Origin: Luzula sylvatica
Lineage: Eukaryota > Streptophyta > Magnoliopsida > Poales > Juncaceae
Length of the DNA: 64,000 nucleotides
Direction: 5' to 3'
Assembly: GCA_946800325.1 (NCBI GenBank)
Contig: OX326961.1
Location: 44,715,415 to 44,779,414, forward strand
The notes under the pieces were generated by a model. The model was given only the letters and a program-made list of their open reading frames with translations, searched no databases and had not been told where the DNA came from. A program made the position numbers and the translations under genes. Every line of letters begins with the position of its first letter. Positions within the stretch are counted from its first letter, which is position 1. Shown here one piece after another: positions 12,170 through 23,900 of the stretch.

Positions 12170-12375
12170 GTAAATTTTTCTTTCAATATTACATTAGGAT
12201 TTGTTTATGATTTATGATGTAGGAATTATGGTTTATGATATATGATTTAGGGTTTAGGGTTTATGTTGTAGGAATTATGGTTTAGGATATATGATTTAGG
12301 GTTTAGGATTGTTTAGGATTTATGATGTAGGAAGTAGGGTTTATTGTTTAGGATTAAGGATTTATATCAATTAAA
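12170..12375. repeat. Degenerate short tandem repeats in MULE leader
   Basis: Units resembling TTTATGATTTAGGGTTTAGG and ATGATGTAGGAATTA recur several times. They probably lie in the leader or an intron upstream of the transposase frame. Telomere-like TTTAGGG units are part of the repeat, but there is no perfect telomeric array. Confidence 0.5.
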
Positions 12376-12431
12376 AAATAAATATTGAATTTGAAATGCT
12401 TTAATTGTTGAACACAAAACGCAGCGACCAA

Positions 12432-13769
12432 ATGAAAGGCGGGTCCTTCGTGATTTATTGGGACGGCAATATCAATAGGGTTGCCGATAGTATATCCCGT
12501 TACGAAGGTGGTCGAAATATGTTAATGAATTTGCCTTACGGAAGTTCATTTCAGGATTTGGTAAACTTGATTTACAATTGCACCAAAATCAATCGTGCAA
12601 TGTATGATTTGATTCTGAAAACAAATTGGCCAATTCAATTAGGAATTTGGGATGTTGTGGAAATAAATGGGGATTCATGTCTCATAATGATGATGGAAAC
12701 TAATACTGAAAATTATAAACAATTGTTTATTGGGACAAGACCTAAATACAATCCATACCAAAGTAATGCTCCTTTTGGATACAATTATGAGGGCCATTCT
12801 TCAGATTCGGGTTATGATTCCAGATATCATTCCGGTCATATAGGATCATCGCAACAATTTCCTGGATCATCGCAACAGAATGATAATGCAGAAGAACAAG
12901 AAGAATATGATGATAATGAAGAAGAAGATGAATTAGAAGAAGAACAAGAAGATGAATTAGAACAAGAAGAATATGATGAAAGTGAACACAGTGTAGCAGA
13001 AATTGATATTGATCATGTTGTGCGTGCATCGAGTGCAGGAGGAGAATGGTTAAATTCAATGAACATGGGAGAAGAAATGCCTGATATTTTTAAAGATGAT
13101 GAATGGGTCAATTTAATGTTAGCTGATGATGGGGGTGAGGAAACAAATCAGAGGAATGATTTGCCCAGTGACAAATCATGGCTTGAACTTATGTTTGAAA
13201 CGAAAGAAGGGATGAAACATGAAATTAATGAATGGTCCATAAAAAATTACGTGGAGTTTCATGTGCAGAGAAGTACGAAAAATGAATACCAGATATGTTG
13301 CGTTAAAGACGATTGCCCGTGGAGGCTTCGTGCAATAATTCCGAAATATGATACACATTGGAAAATCAGTAAATTCACAGGAGGACATCAGTGCGTTAAT
13401 TCTAGTGTTGCCTCCCATAATCGCCAACTGAATGCGCAACACATTTGTAGTTCGATTCTGCCTTCTTTGCGTCAAGATTTAACTCTCGATCCGATTAATA
13501 TAAAGGAATTAGTTTTTTCGAGATATTATATGGAAATTAGTTATGCATGGGATGCTCGGTGCGATGCGATAGCCCTAATTTATGGAAAATGGGAGGATTC
13601 ATACGCCAATTTGCCGGCTTATATGAAGATGCTACAAGCCCGAACACGACACAATCTTGGCGAGAATTTAAATTGTACCTGCTCGTGTGGAATCCCCCAA
13701 TTGGAAGGACTTGTTTGCTCTCATGTTATTGCGGTATGTCGTAAAATTAATAAAAGCCATTACGATATG
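12432..13769 (+). pseudogene. MULE transposase (MURA type), N-terminal part, DDE domain deleted
   Basis: Encodes the N-terminal MULE region (YWDG... PYGSSFQDLV...), an acidic low-complexity linker (residues about 155-190), and the MuDR-type zinc/DNA-binding domain (CCVKDDCPWRLRA ... GGHQC). It then jumps, near 13,640, straight to a SWIM zinc finger (CTC ... GLVCSHVIAVC). The roughly 200-250-residue catalytic DDE domain normally found between these parts is missing, yet the frame stays open. I prefer the Met at 12,432 (MKGGSFVIYWDG) over 12,405, because an acceptor-like sequence lies between them. The frame is cut at the ATATG target site by element G1 and resumes at 60,129. Confidence 0.8.
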
Positions 13770-15496
13770 TGATAAGAGGAAAATAAAGCACCTTTTTGAT
13801 ATCTACTTTGAGGATTTTAGCCCTTTTGAATCACAACTTTATATATAGAATTGTTCATATTCGAGTTAACAAGAATAATTCTTCACTAATTGTGTTTTAT
13901 TGCTAATTACAGATTTTTAGGAGGAAATTCTTGCAAATCCGAGAGTGTAGTTGCCTTTCTTTCCTCGCGCCGATAAAATTGATATATCATACCGACCATT
14001 TCGTTACACGTATGAAGGAGAAGGCAAATAATCATCAACATAAGAGATTACACCAAACTCTACTCGAAATCCACTCACACATTTGCCACACCACAGCCCC
14101 CCAACTACCACACCTACCACCCCAACTACACTCAATCCTCCCACCCATCTCTTGACCAATGGAAAAACCCCAAGGGGACTATAAATAAGACCCCAAGGCC
14201 CATGGGCAGAGACTGCTTCTTCTTCCCTTCCCTTTCTTCTCTCTCTCTCTCTCAAGCACTTTCAAGAACTTTCAAGAACGTCAAGAACCGTTCAAGATTC
14301 TACTCGAATTCTCGGGTGATTGTTCGCCAAGCATCGGAGCTCGCTCCTTCTTGATGTGAGCACACCAATTGGGTCCAAGGAGGTTTCCATTGCCGGACGA
14401 GGAGCTTTCTCCATCCGGCAAAGAGGCCTAATCGATTGTAGTCGTTGAGGAGCCTCATTCTCCATCGGACGAGGAGCTTTCTCCATTCGGTGGCCAACGG
14501 TTTTGGGAGTGGAGCTTTCCTTTACCGGACGAGGAGCTTTCTCCATCCGGTAAGCCTCCCTTCTTCGAGTGGTTCTTGAATGGGTGTCTCTTCTCTCCTC
14601 AACCCGGACTAGCTTTCTAGCGGGTGACGGCGATTACCTCGAGCGAGAAGCGCTTTGGCCGGACTAGCTTTCTAGTGGTTGGAGCATCGAGCGACCACAC
14701 TAGGCGAGGATAAGGGGCTCTTCTTGACGCGTTGATGCTTTCTTGACTTGCGTTGATGCTTTCTTGACTTGATCTAGGTGTATTCTTTTCTATCTTGAAT
14801 TTCTTGTATGTTGGATGATAGTTTGAGGTTGTGTTAAAAACCGTGTTGAATCTAGTTCTTGCTTTAATCTTGTTTCTTGCATTCGAATATTTTGCTCTCT
14901 TTGTGTGATATTTTTGTTCTGTTTTTGTTCTTTTGTTGCTCTCTTTCTACTTGCATTTTAGTCCTTAATTAAGATATTAAACAATCTCTGATCAAGTCTC
15001 AATTCAAACCCTAAACAAAATAAACAAGAAAAAAAACAGAAACTATTCCGTTATAACGGACCCAAGTTGCGTTACAACGGACTAGACGGTTGGTCCTTTC
15101 ATATTCAGTTGGTTACAACTCCGTTGTAACGCAGCTTATTTCCGTTGTAACGGATGCACCAATACGTTGCAACGCTACCATAGTCCGTTGTAACGGGCGT
15201 GCTATTCCGTTGTAACGAACATTCTTCCGTTGTAACGGACTTCCACTTCACTCTATCCATTAGAATTTTCATTGCATTCCGTTGTAACGGACTCACTTCC
15301 GTTATAACGGACAACTAATTTCTGGAATAATTTCTGCCTATTTTGCTTGTTTTGATTCATTATTCGACGCATATACTCCTCGTGGAACGAACTTTCATAT
15401 TTCTACTATACACATTTAATTCCAAACTTGTTGATTGAATCGGTTTTCACATACAACGATATCTCAATTTAAAAGTGATCGAAACCCGCCTCATCA
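13770..15496 (+). repeat. G1 5' LTR
   Basis: 1,727-bp LTR. TATA box TATAAATA at 14,180-14,187 is followed by a CT-rich initiator-like tract (about 14,235-14,254). Repeats of GGACGAGGAGCTTTCTCC occur at about 14,395-14,550, and a CCGTTnnAACGG cluster at about 15,050-15,310 lies well downstream of the TATA box. Compared with the 3' LTR it has about 90 extra bases just after the TATA region, which are missing near 58,917 in the 3' copy. Confidence 0.88.
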
Positions 15497-15498
15497 AA

Positions 15499-15516
15499 TG
15501 GCGCCGCTGCCGGGGA
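15499..15516 (+). other. G1 primer binding site (tRNA-Asp)
   Basis: TGGCGCCGCTGCCGGGGA lies two bases after the 5' LTR. It is complementary to the 3' end of plant tRNA-Asp, the primer known for Athila/Tat elements, with one internal mismatch to the usual CGTTGCC form. Confidence 0.8.
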
Positions 15517-15651
15517 GTAATGTTTAAGTCAAATTTTGAATCAAACTTGCAATCTCGAGTGATATTTCTAATATATTTGATACATTTGAACTTTATATTT
15601 CACTAATTTCGAAAATTTTCTATTCTTGCAAGGTACACGGAGTAGAGCAAG

Positions 15652-16585
15652 ATGAATCGTCAAGAAAGACCAAGAACTTTTGGAGAATTGCTAACTCAAG
15701 ACAGAACTCCAAGAAGATATCCAAACACCATGACGCTTAAAGAAATTATCGATCAAGATATCAAAGAATGGGAAGAAAGAAAAGAAAACGAAGCTCGAAG
15801 ATCCATGGAAGAAAGAAGGCTCGGTTGGCTCTCATGTTCCACCTCAAATCAATACGATGAATCACACACCGAGACCATTTATCAAAATCCCATCAACGAA
15901 GCTCGCCAATACGAAAACGAATCCCCATGGGGTTATGAGACACAATCCTATACCGAAACCGCCAATAACTACTATCAACACTCAAACCCCATATACGAAC
16001 CTTCTCAAATCGAACTCGAATATCAACATGAATTCGAATACCAAGATCCACCATTTCAATCCCAAAACGAAGATCAAGATCAAGAATTAAAAAGAATGAT
16101 GGAAGAAATGATGGCGATGATGAAGCAAGAAATCGGGGGGGGGGGGGGGGGTAAGTAAAAACATGGACTCTTTGAGGCAAGAACTTAAACAAGAATTGAA
16201 ACAAGAAATGCACAATACCTCCCAACGACTCGAAAATATTCAATACTCCATAAACGATCTAGATCGAAGATTGACTCGTCTCGAGTTAGAATATTCAAAC
16301 GAGGAGAACGTGGAGATTGAAAACGACAAGAGTTTAAGTATGGGGGGATTCGATGAAAATATTGAAATTAGAACGACAATTGAAGAAGAAAAGGTGTCAG
16401 TGGATTCGGCTCTCCAAAACACAGTTCAACTCACTCCAATTGATGAAAACGAGCAATTCTCAAACAAGCAAGAAGAAAAATCTACAATTTTCCAAGGTGA
16501 ATTCTTTCCATTTCTCATCAAATTTAATTTATTTAAGAACTATGATGCTTCTCATGATAGAAATTCACCTTGTATAGATTTATAA
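15652..16585 (+). pseudogene. G1 gag remnant: core deleted, split at a G17 tract
   Basis: The first frame, 15,652-16,158, starts like Athila-type gag (RPRTFGELL compares with RPKTLKELV in G3 and G4) and ends like the gag C-terminus (MMEEMMAMMKQE). The conserved gag core and the zinc knuckle are absent. A 17-G run (16,135-16,151) puts it out of frame with the continuation at 16,163-16,585, a coiled-coil-like segment matching the gag tail. The short copy may be a deletion derivative. Confidence 0.6.
16135..16151. repeat. G17 homopolymer inside gag remnant
   Basis: Seventeen consecutive G lie at the boundary of two gag-like frames. One G fewer would join the frames. This may be a real slippage site or a sequencing length error. 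Confidence 0.9.
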
Positions 16586-16910
16586 GGAAATCAAATACAT
16601 TTGAGACACTCACGCCTCCCACAACTCCTCTTCATCAAACTCCAAGCGATGAAGCAATTATAAAAAATCCGAAGCGAAATAGAGAAAATATTTACGCCAC
16701 TTTCGACTTATGCAAAACGAGTAATACATGCGCCGATTTCTGTCATCTCCAACATCTCAAAGGGAGTATTTCGAGGCGGTCGAAAAGTAGCGATCCATGT
16801 TAGCGCTTCGTTTAATTTTGAAGGAGGATAACATCGGCATGGTCGAGCTCGAGACCACAAACGAGAGCGCTAGCGAGGGAGGCAAACCCTCGTATCAAGG
16901 GTGCAAGGAC
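16586..16910 (+). pseudogene. Decayed G1 internal sequence before solo LTR
   Basis: No open frame longer than about 75 codons. A stretch near 16,840-16,890 (GAGAGCGCTAGCGAGGGAGG) matches the post-pol segment of G3 near 44,222, so this is rearranged Athila-like internal DNA. The last five bases (AGGAC, 16,906-16,910) are the target duplication of the solo LTR that follows. Confidence 0.5.
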
Positions 16911-17911
16911 TGTTGGGAATTCACCCATCCCCGGGCCCGCGCAGCGGATATGAAGGCCCGGTTCGGTTCCCAAAATCCAAGATCACGCCATGACTTCGAG
17001 GGTACGATGCAATAGAAGGATAGACGATTACCAGCGTGAAATTGATCACGCACGATGGGTTGATCGCTCGCATCTTTTCCTTCTCCGGTGTCATGTTGGT
17101 GACTAGCCCGTGCGTCCCATACCACACGACTCCCACCGTCTTGACACGTCTCCGGTTGTCTTTCGTGCGTCCCACGTCCACACTCTTCCACAGCCAACAG
17201 TTTTGCTCCTTCTGTTTGATCACAATCCGAGAGCCACAAGTGTCGCTCCTCTACTTGTATCCACCGTGAGTCGGAGTTCGTCGGTCGCGGGTGTAACTGC
17301 CTAGACGAAGCACCGGCGAACTTGCCTGATTAGATCGATTCTCTATACCGAGAAAAACTCTTTTTTCTCGGTCTTTCTCTCTTCACACCCTTTCTCTCTC
17401 TAGAAAGATGTCTCTCTATATTTCTGAAATATTCTGAATAATACCATAGATTCGTCTGAATCAACTGATTAGAGATGAGAGATAATTATCCTATTTATAT
17501 CACATAGGATTAGGATGAGCCAAAAGACATGTATATCCAATATACATTCTTTCACACAGATTCCTCTGACAGAACATCAACCTACATGAAAGTTGTAGAT
17601 AATCTTATTATCTACCCAACACAATTTTGCCTGGCCCAATTAGAGTTCGTATGCAAAAGTTATGACTGCTTTACGAACTGTATGTCATACTATTGCACCA
17701 TTTCGGTATTTCATAGAAACGACACTGATACTTCGTTCATATGAAATATATTTCTACATGAAGGTTGTAGATAATCTTATTATCTATCTAAACCAATTTG
17801 AACCATTCAAATTGGATTTTCCTACTGAAAGATATGACCACGAATGTACGCTTACATTCGTTTATCCTTGTGTACACTTTTACGGTTGATCCTGAAACTG
17901 TATTTCCTTCA
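16911..17911 (-). mobile_element. Solo LTR of copia family D, TSD AGGAC
   Basis: 1,001-bp LTR reading TGTTGGGAATTC ... CTTCA on the plus strand. It is flanked by AGGAC on both sides (16,906-16,910 and 17,912-17,916). Orientation is opposite to the solo copy at 38,387 and the same as the LTR at 27,790-28,825, which still carries a primer site. It includes inverted repeats TAGATAAT/ATTATCTA at 17,596-17,614 and about 17,769. Confidence 0.85.
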
Positions 17912-17916
17912 AGGAC

Positions 17917-18301
17917 CACATGCACAAGCTCATTTGGTACATTCCAAGAAAAATCAAGAATTCCAAATCTCCATCGCATCCAAAGGTGTAATCTTTCTAT
18001 TCTCTCTCATTACAAGCTAACCTTGTTTCGAATCTTGCGAAATGCCACTCTATGGTGAGCAATGAAATCATATTAGGTCATCTAATCTCAAGTGGGGATA
18101 AAAGTCGACAAGGTGAAGCTCAACGTGATCAAGACGCTTTCTTATCCAAGAACGGAAAATATGTGTTTCCTCCGAATCTCCTCGTTCAACTTCCACGAGA
18201 TCCCGATCAATTATCTCGCAAAGGTGTGACCAAGACACAAGATACGTGACAAGATGGTTGGAGGCAATGCCGACAAAGAATGCGGATTCATGTTCGGTGA
18301 T
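17917..18301 (+). pseudogene. G1 reverse-transcriptase/integrase remnant
   Basis: Recognisable but broken pol. Near 18,035-18,110 the frame resembles the G3/G4 segment KCHFMVSEGIVLGHLIS; near 18,240-18,290 it resembles the integrase stretch VTKWIEAVPTRSADS. Intervening RNase H and integrase N-terminal sequence is missing. The last five bases (GTGAT) are duplicated on the far side of the solo LTR. Confidence 0.6.
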
Positions 18302-18755
18302 TGATAAGAGGAAAATAAAGCACCTTTTTGATATCTAATTTGGGGATTTTAGCCCTTTTGAATCACAACTTTATATATACAATTGTTCATATTTGAGATA
18401 ACAAGAATATTTCTTCACTAAGTGTGTTTTATTGCTTAATTACAGGTTTTAGGGGGAAATTCTCGGCAATCCGAGAGTGTAGTTTCCTTAGTCTCCTCGC
18501 GCCGTTAAAATCGATATATCATACCGACCAATTTGGTACACGTGTGAAGAAGAAGGCAAATAATCATCAACATAAGAGATTGCACCAAACTCTACTCGAA
18601 AACCACTCACACAATTGCCACTCTACAGCCCCACCTACCTCACCTACCACCCCCAACTATCCTCAATCCTCTCACCCATCTCTCGGCCAATGGGAAATTC
18701 CCAATGACACTATAAATAAGACCTATGGACAGATTTACGCTCTTTTTATGCTTTT

Positions 18756-18836
<81 letters not shown>

Positions 18837-19978
18837 CTCAAGATCCACCAAGAACCTTCAAGAACCCTACAAGAACTCATTCACTCGCTCGGGAGATTTG
18901 ACCGTGACTTGGATTTCCTTCCTTTCGACGAATCGACCTTTCTCGAGACTAACCGTGACTCGGGGATTTCCTCATTTCGGGACTTGTGAAGTTGTGTTGA
19001 GACCGTGACTCGGAGGTTTTCTCTTTCGGAGCTTGAAGAAGGTGTCAACCATGACTCGGAGTCTTTCCTTTTGGTGACCCTTCATCGACTTAGCTCGTGA
19101 CTCGAGATTTCTTCCCTTCGGTGACCAACGAAGCAAACTTGCCGTGACTCGGAGGATTGCCCATTCGGTGGTCAATCAAGCGAAGGCATAGAAGACTAAG
19201 GAAGACACATTGAGTTACTTTCTTCATTCTAGGTGTACTCTTTCTAATCTTGTAATTCTTGTTTGCTTTGTGGATTAAGTTGTGTAAAAGAGAATTTCTT
19301 GTTTGAATCGAATCTTTGTTCTAAAATCTTGTTCTTTTACTTGATCTTTTTGTTCTTAATTACTGTCTTGATCTTAGTTTAAATCTCCCTTAATTCAATC
19401 TCAAAACAAACCTTTAATTCAATCCTCAATCTAAAATATAAAACAGAAATCCAGAACAACTTCCGTTATAACGGAATAAGACTTGCGTTGCAGCGGACCT
19501 TTCGGTTTGTACCTGATTTTCAGTCTGTTGGTACTCCGTTGTAACGCACTTTACTTCCATTGTAACGGACCAGTGAAGAAAAACATTCAATAGCACTCAT
19601 ACTAGTGCGTTGTAACGGACATACTAGTTCGTTGTAACGGATCAACCAATCCGTTAGAACGCTACTTCTTTCCGTTCCAACGGACTACCACTTTCGTTGC
19701 AACGGAACTTAATCCGTTGTAACGGATCTTCATATCAATCCTTGCGTTAACAATTACCCTAATGTCCGTTATAACGGACCTTCTTTCCGTTGTAACGGAC
19801 TACCCTCTGTGAATTTTCTTTGTAATTTCTAGTCCCGTTTTGATTAAATCTTTGACGCACTTACTCCTCGTGGAACGAACTTTAATATTTCCACTAAACA
19901 CATATATTTCCAAACTTTTTGATTGAATCGGGTTTTCGAATACAACGATTAAGAATCCATAGAAAAAACCGTTCATTA
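18302..19978 (+). mobile_element. Athila-type solo LTR, TSD GTGAT
   Basis: 1,677-bp LTR (TGATAAG ... CATTA, last CA mutated) flanked by GTGAT at 18,297-18,301 and 19,979-19,983. TATA box TATAAATA at 18,711-18,718, a CT/CA microsatellite at 18,758-18,834, and a CCGTTnnAACGG cluster at about 19,459-19,800. It is the same subfamily as the LTR at 28,826-29,629. Confidence 0.85.
18758..18834. repeat. (CT)n(CA)n microsatellite in solo LTR
   Basis: An uninterrupted CT dinucleotide run of about 46 bases passes directly into a CA run of about 30 bases, about 40 bp downstream of the LTR TATA box. Shorter CT runs sit at the same position in related LTRs. Confidence 0.95.
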
Positions 19979-19983
19979 GTGAT

Positions 19984-20967
19984 CGAGACATTCAACTCCA
20001 GAAGTGTGCTCTAGAAGTCCCGTCTCAAGCCAAGAAAATATCGCATTGGACCGGCCCATTCGTGGTGACAAATGTGACACCATTTGGAGTTGTAGAGATT
20101 CGAAGCGACAAAACGACTAAAACATTGAAGTGAAGGACCATCGCCTCAAGAATGTCAACGCAAAGTTCAAAACAAGATGGATGGAGGAGCAACAAGTTGG
20201 AGACGATCAAGCACCACACATCAAAGGTTGTGTCTCTCCTTAACCACTTTTAAATTTTCTCTATATTATCGCTTGAGGAATAATTATGGGGGGGGGGGGG
20301 GGGGGGGGGGGGTATACACACAATCTTTGATAAAATAAAATAAAATTGAAATGAAAAAAAATCCCTTTTAAAGAAGTAAGTAAAACTTTTCCAGAAACAT
20401 GTCCGTTATGACGAACCTCAATGTCCGTTGTAACGGACCTACTCAAAAATTCAAATTTCAGTCCACGACTAGTATTCCATTGTAACGCAGAAACTTCCGT
20501 TATAACGGACCATATGTCCGTTGTAACGGATTTCAAACTGCGTTGTAACGGAAATTTTTATGGAAATTTTTATTTTTAATTATTTTTAATGAAATTTTAA
20601 AAATAATTTTTGAGCATTAAAATTACACAAGCCAGGGATTTTGTGCATTTTAAGGTTTTTCTCCACCTCATTGAATAAATCATCGATTTTCAAACAAATT
20701 TTCACCAAACCACCATCATTTTACTCTCAAATTTGAAATTTTCACAAAATATTTGAAGAAGTTGATTGAGATCTTCAAGAGATTCTTTCGGGGATTCAAA
20801 CCCTAATCAATAATTCACATAACCATGTGTTTTTGACAATTTGATCGATTCTCGATTTACATGACACACTATTTTCGAAACTAAAACCCATATTTTACTC
20901 GGAATTTCCAAAAAGCCTTGTTTTAATCCACTATAGTAAGTTTTGCTTAAATCTAAAATTGGAAAAT
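19984..20967 (+). pseudogene. G1 integrase C-terminus and pol-to-LTR spacer
   Basis: From about 20,015 to 20,140 the frame resembles the end of G3 integrase (WTGPFVVTNVTPFGVVEIRS). It then decays. The spacer carries a 25-G run at 20,288-20,312, a CCGTTnnAACGG cluster at about 20,399-20,550, and sequence repeated at 50,956-51,200. It ends at the AATTG target site of copia element C2. Confidence 0.65.
20288..20312. repeat. G25 homopolymer
   Basis: Twenty-five consecutive G preceded by ATTAT and followed by TATAC. The surroundings resemble the short polypurine tract context (TATGGGGGTATT) of the same family, so it may be an expanded polypurine-like tract. Confidence 0.9.
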
Positions 20968-20972
20968 AATTG

Positions 20973-22217
20973 TGTTGGTTCAAATTTCCTATTGTTTGAT
21001 TATCTCAAATACAATGTCGATACTACTAACGAAATCTAGCAACATAAATGTGTAGGAGATAGGTACAAAATGAAAGGATCAATCAAGAATAACAAGAATC
21101 AAAGACATCGAAGAATCATGGATAAAATCAAGACGCACATAAATCAAGACGTTGAAGAATTGCGAAGAAGATCAAGACATAGAAGATTCCGCAAGTTGGG
21201 ATATCTACCTAATCATCAATACAATATATAGGTGTCTCTAAACTTGTTTAAAAGATTAAACTCAATGAAAAAGTACTTGAATTCAATTAAAAAGGCTGAA
21301 ATCAGTATGTCCGTTGCAACGGAATTCCAGTCCGTTGTAACGGAACTACTCGATTTATTCAACATGGAAAAACCAGTATAGTCCGTTGCAACGTAATCAC
21401 CAATACGTTGTAACGGACATGTACGTTGTAACGGAACTCTATCTCCGTTGCAACGTTATTTTATTTCCAATGAGGAAGCCTGTCACAGAAGAATGTCCGT
21501 TGTAACGGACATTAATGTCCGTTGTAACGGACATCAAGGCTTCACTTCAGTATAAACTTCCACATAAGTCCGTTGCAACGGATTAACCAATCCGTTGTAA
21601 CGGAACCCCTCACCACGTTGTAACGGAAAACTCTCCGTTGCAACGGGAATTAAAACCAAAGCTGAAGTGTTGTCTCAGTAGTATGTCCGTTGGAACGGAC
21701 TCAAGTCCGTGGCAACGGACTAGCTAACACAGACTTCCGTTGCAACGGACTACGTTCCGTTACAACGGACTGTGCAATAAATTCAAGTACGGCAGCCATA
21801 ACGGCTAGTTTTTTGAGAGTTCCGTTGCAACGGAACATATGTCCGTTGCAACGGACTATTCAGAAAAAGCAAGTGAGGGAAGGGACTATGTGTTCTATAA
21901 ATAGAACCCTTCCCTCATTCTCTCTCATCACTTCATCTATCCAAATTATAACTTCCAAAGAGAGAAACCTTGCTATACCATTGAGCTAAACAATCTTCTA
22001 AACCATTCTTAGAGATTAGATTTCCCTCCTCATCCTCCAAATACTATTCCCAACTTGCGTGACCGATCACGTTTAGTTAGTATTTAGAAATTGTAATAGG
22101 CTAGTACCAAGAGTGTAAAGCCCGCTATAGATCGATAGAAAACGTGTAAATCGATCTAGGCAAAACCTTGTACGAGTGAGTTGGAATTCAATCGAACGCC
22201 GAAAAGGCACAAGGCAA
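20973..22217 (+). repeat. C2 5' LTR, truncated at its right end
   Basis: Starts TGTTGGTTCAAATTTCC and matches the 3' LTR base for base over long stretches up to about 22,217-22,221, where homology stops. TATA box TATAAATA at 21,896-21,903, directly downstream of a dense CCGTTnnAACGG cluster. Confidence 0.85.
21308..21858. repeat. CCGTTnnAACGG cluster in C2 5' LTR
   Basis: About 18 full or one-arm-mutated copies of CCGTT-nn-AACGG in 550 bp, centres mostly GT or GC. Two perfect TCCGTTGTAACGGA copies at 21,496-21,509 and 21,518-21,531 are 22 bp apart. The cluster ends about 40 bp before the TATA box. Confidence 0.9.
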
Positions 22218-22825
22218 TCCCCTCGGCAAACGTACTAGTGTACGCGTTCAGTCTATTATCTAATAATAGAAATGCTTCTCTCTTAAGCAAGCTGATCCGC
22301 GACTAGGGATGTTTAGAAATGACACTTTAAGTGTGACGGTTTTGCTGCACATGGTCCTCAACCATGTCGACGTCCACACAAGTTCAAATCAAGGTTCATG
22401 TAACAATCATATTACACAACCCAGCACACAGTTTTCATATAAGGTGAATGCATATTAATTTAAGTAAACAAAAATTTTAAAAGGGATGCATTCATATGGA
22501 CTAAGTATTTTGGTGATACAACGTTTACCTATGGGTATCTCCATACCCATAACCTGCGAGGACTATCGTATTAGATAACTACACTCTACTCTCTTCTTCC
22601 TCCTCTAGGTATCTCCATACCCATAGTCATCGCATGACAGTCACGCGCGACTAGAGAGAGCGGTTTTGTAAACGGGTCCGCACGTTCCCGCTAGTGTTAA
22701 TCATCATCAGGATTGGAACATTTCCAATACATATGATCACATCTTTTCACAAAATTTCATGGATCAAATGAAATTTTCTGAGTATTGGCTAGAAGTGGTT
22801 GTGACCTCGGCATTTTTGGCTTGTA

Positions 22826-23026
22826 CTATTGCGTCTCACGCAATAAACAACCATAAATCCGATAACTCGTGACTACTAGAGTTTGGTCATGTATCCTTGA
22901 TCCATACCACTTCCTTTTGCGATTAATAACCGCAATATACTCGCCTCCGTAAATAGAATCATAAACTATTGGTCTTGTGGAACCTTTCCACATAACCGTG
23001 TTTTCATTTAAGCAAAACATGTACAC
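22826..23026 (-). pseudogene. D RNase H remnant
   Basis: Minus-strand frame resembles copia RNase H. The stretch near 23,000-22,930 aligns by eye with the usual 'WKSSKQ...VADSTTEAEYIA' region (here WKGSTRPIVYDS ... GEYIAVI). Divergent and short, so no activity is expected. Confidence 0.55.
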
Positions 23027-23699
23027 ACTTTGTGATCGAAAGTCGTTCTACATATTTGGACGTGCTTAATCTTTGGAAACTGTTGTTTGTTATAACTCTT
23101 TATAACCAACACGTCCTCCACACCATTATAGATAATTAATCCTGAATTCTTTCGCAAAGTATTCAAGGATAAACTTCACCTCTATCAATACAAATCTCGA
23201 TGGGTTTAAATATACATAACCATTATGTATATATTTGTATAACCATTATACATTCACAAGAGTTAGTCTCATGTAATCGAATTACATTCAAACTCATGTG
23301 ATTCCCATGAATTTTATTGACGGTGAACTAGACGCTTTATTTGTATGACAGATAGCCACATACATATCATGACAGATATAATAGATCCTAACATCGAATG
23401 TAAGGCATCATATTATTACTTTTCGCGCTGCTTGATGTCTCACATCGAGCCGTTGAAAATTTCTGCCATTCGACATTTCGATTTAACTCCGCCAAGGAGT
23501 AATATGTTGAAAACCATTTTCAACAATATGTCGATATATGTGCTATAACATAGAACGAGGAACTTCTTAGATCTATCCTATAGATCTTCACGCTTATTTC
23601 ATAAGCGGTCTCGTCTAAATCCTTTGTCGTTACAAGAAATATAACGCAGCTCCCACTAACCTTCATGTGTACACAAAGTTTCCATTCGTTTCGACAATT

Positions 23700-23900
23700 T
23701 TATAACAGTTTATAACTTCGTCAAAACGAATATTCCAATTCCGAGAAGCTTTCTCTAATCCATCATATGGATCGTTAAAGCATGCATATCTTATCCTTGA
23801 TTCTTATGAATCGACAAAATCGTAAGGTTGTGTCAAGTATACATCCTTTCATAAAATTTCTGTCAAGAAATTCGGTTTTGACATCCATTTTGCCACATCA
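23700..23900 (-). pseudogene. D reverse transcriptase remnant
   Basis: On the minus strand, near 23,895-23,720, KMDVKTEFLDR is followed by residues matching the copia RT stretch that normally reads 'MDVKTAFLNG ... SIYGLKQASRSW', with several stop codons. Confidence 0.6.

Noticed and set aside
12742..13475. Minus-strand frames within the MULE transposase
   Set aside because: Shadows of the plus-strand frame with its known domain order.
15050..15310. Regularly recurring CCGTTGTAACGG units as a CRISPR-like array
   Set aside because: Unit spacing is irregular, the repeat is only 12-16 bp, copies are mutated and the context is a plant LTR; no cas genes.
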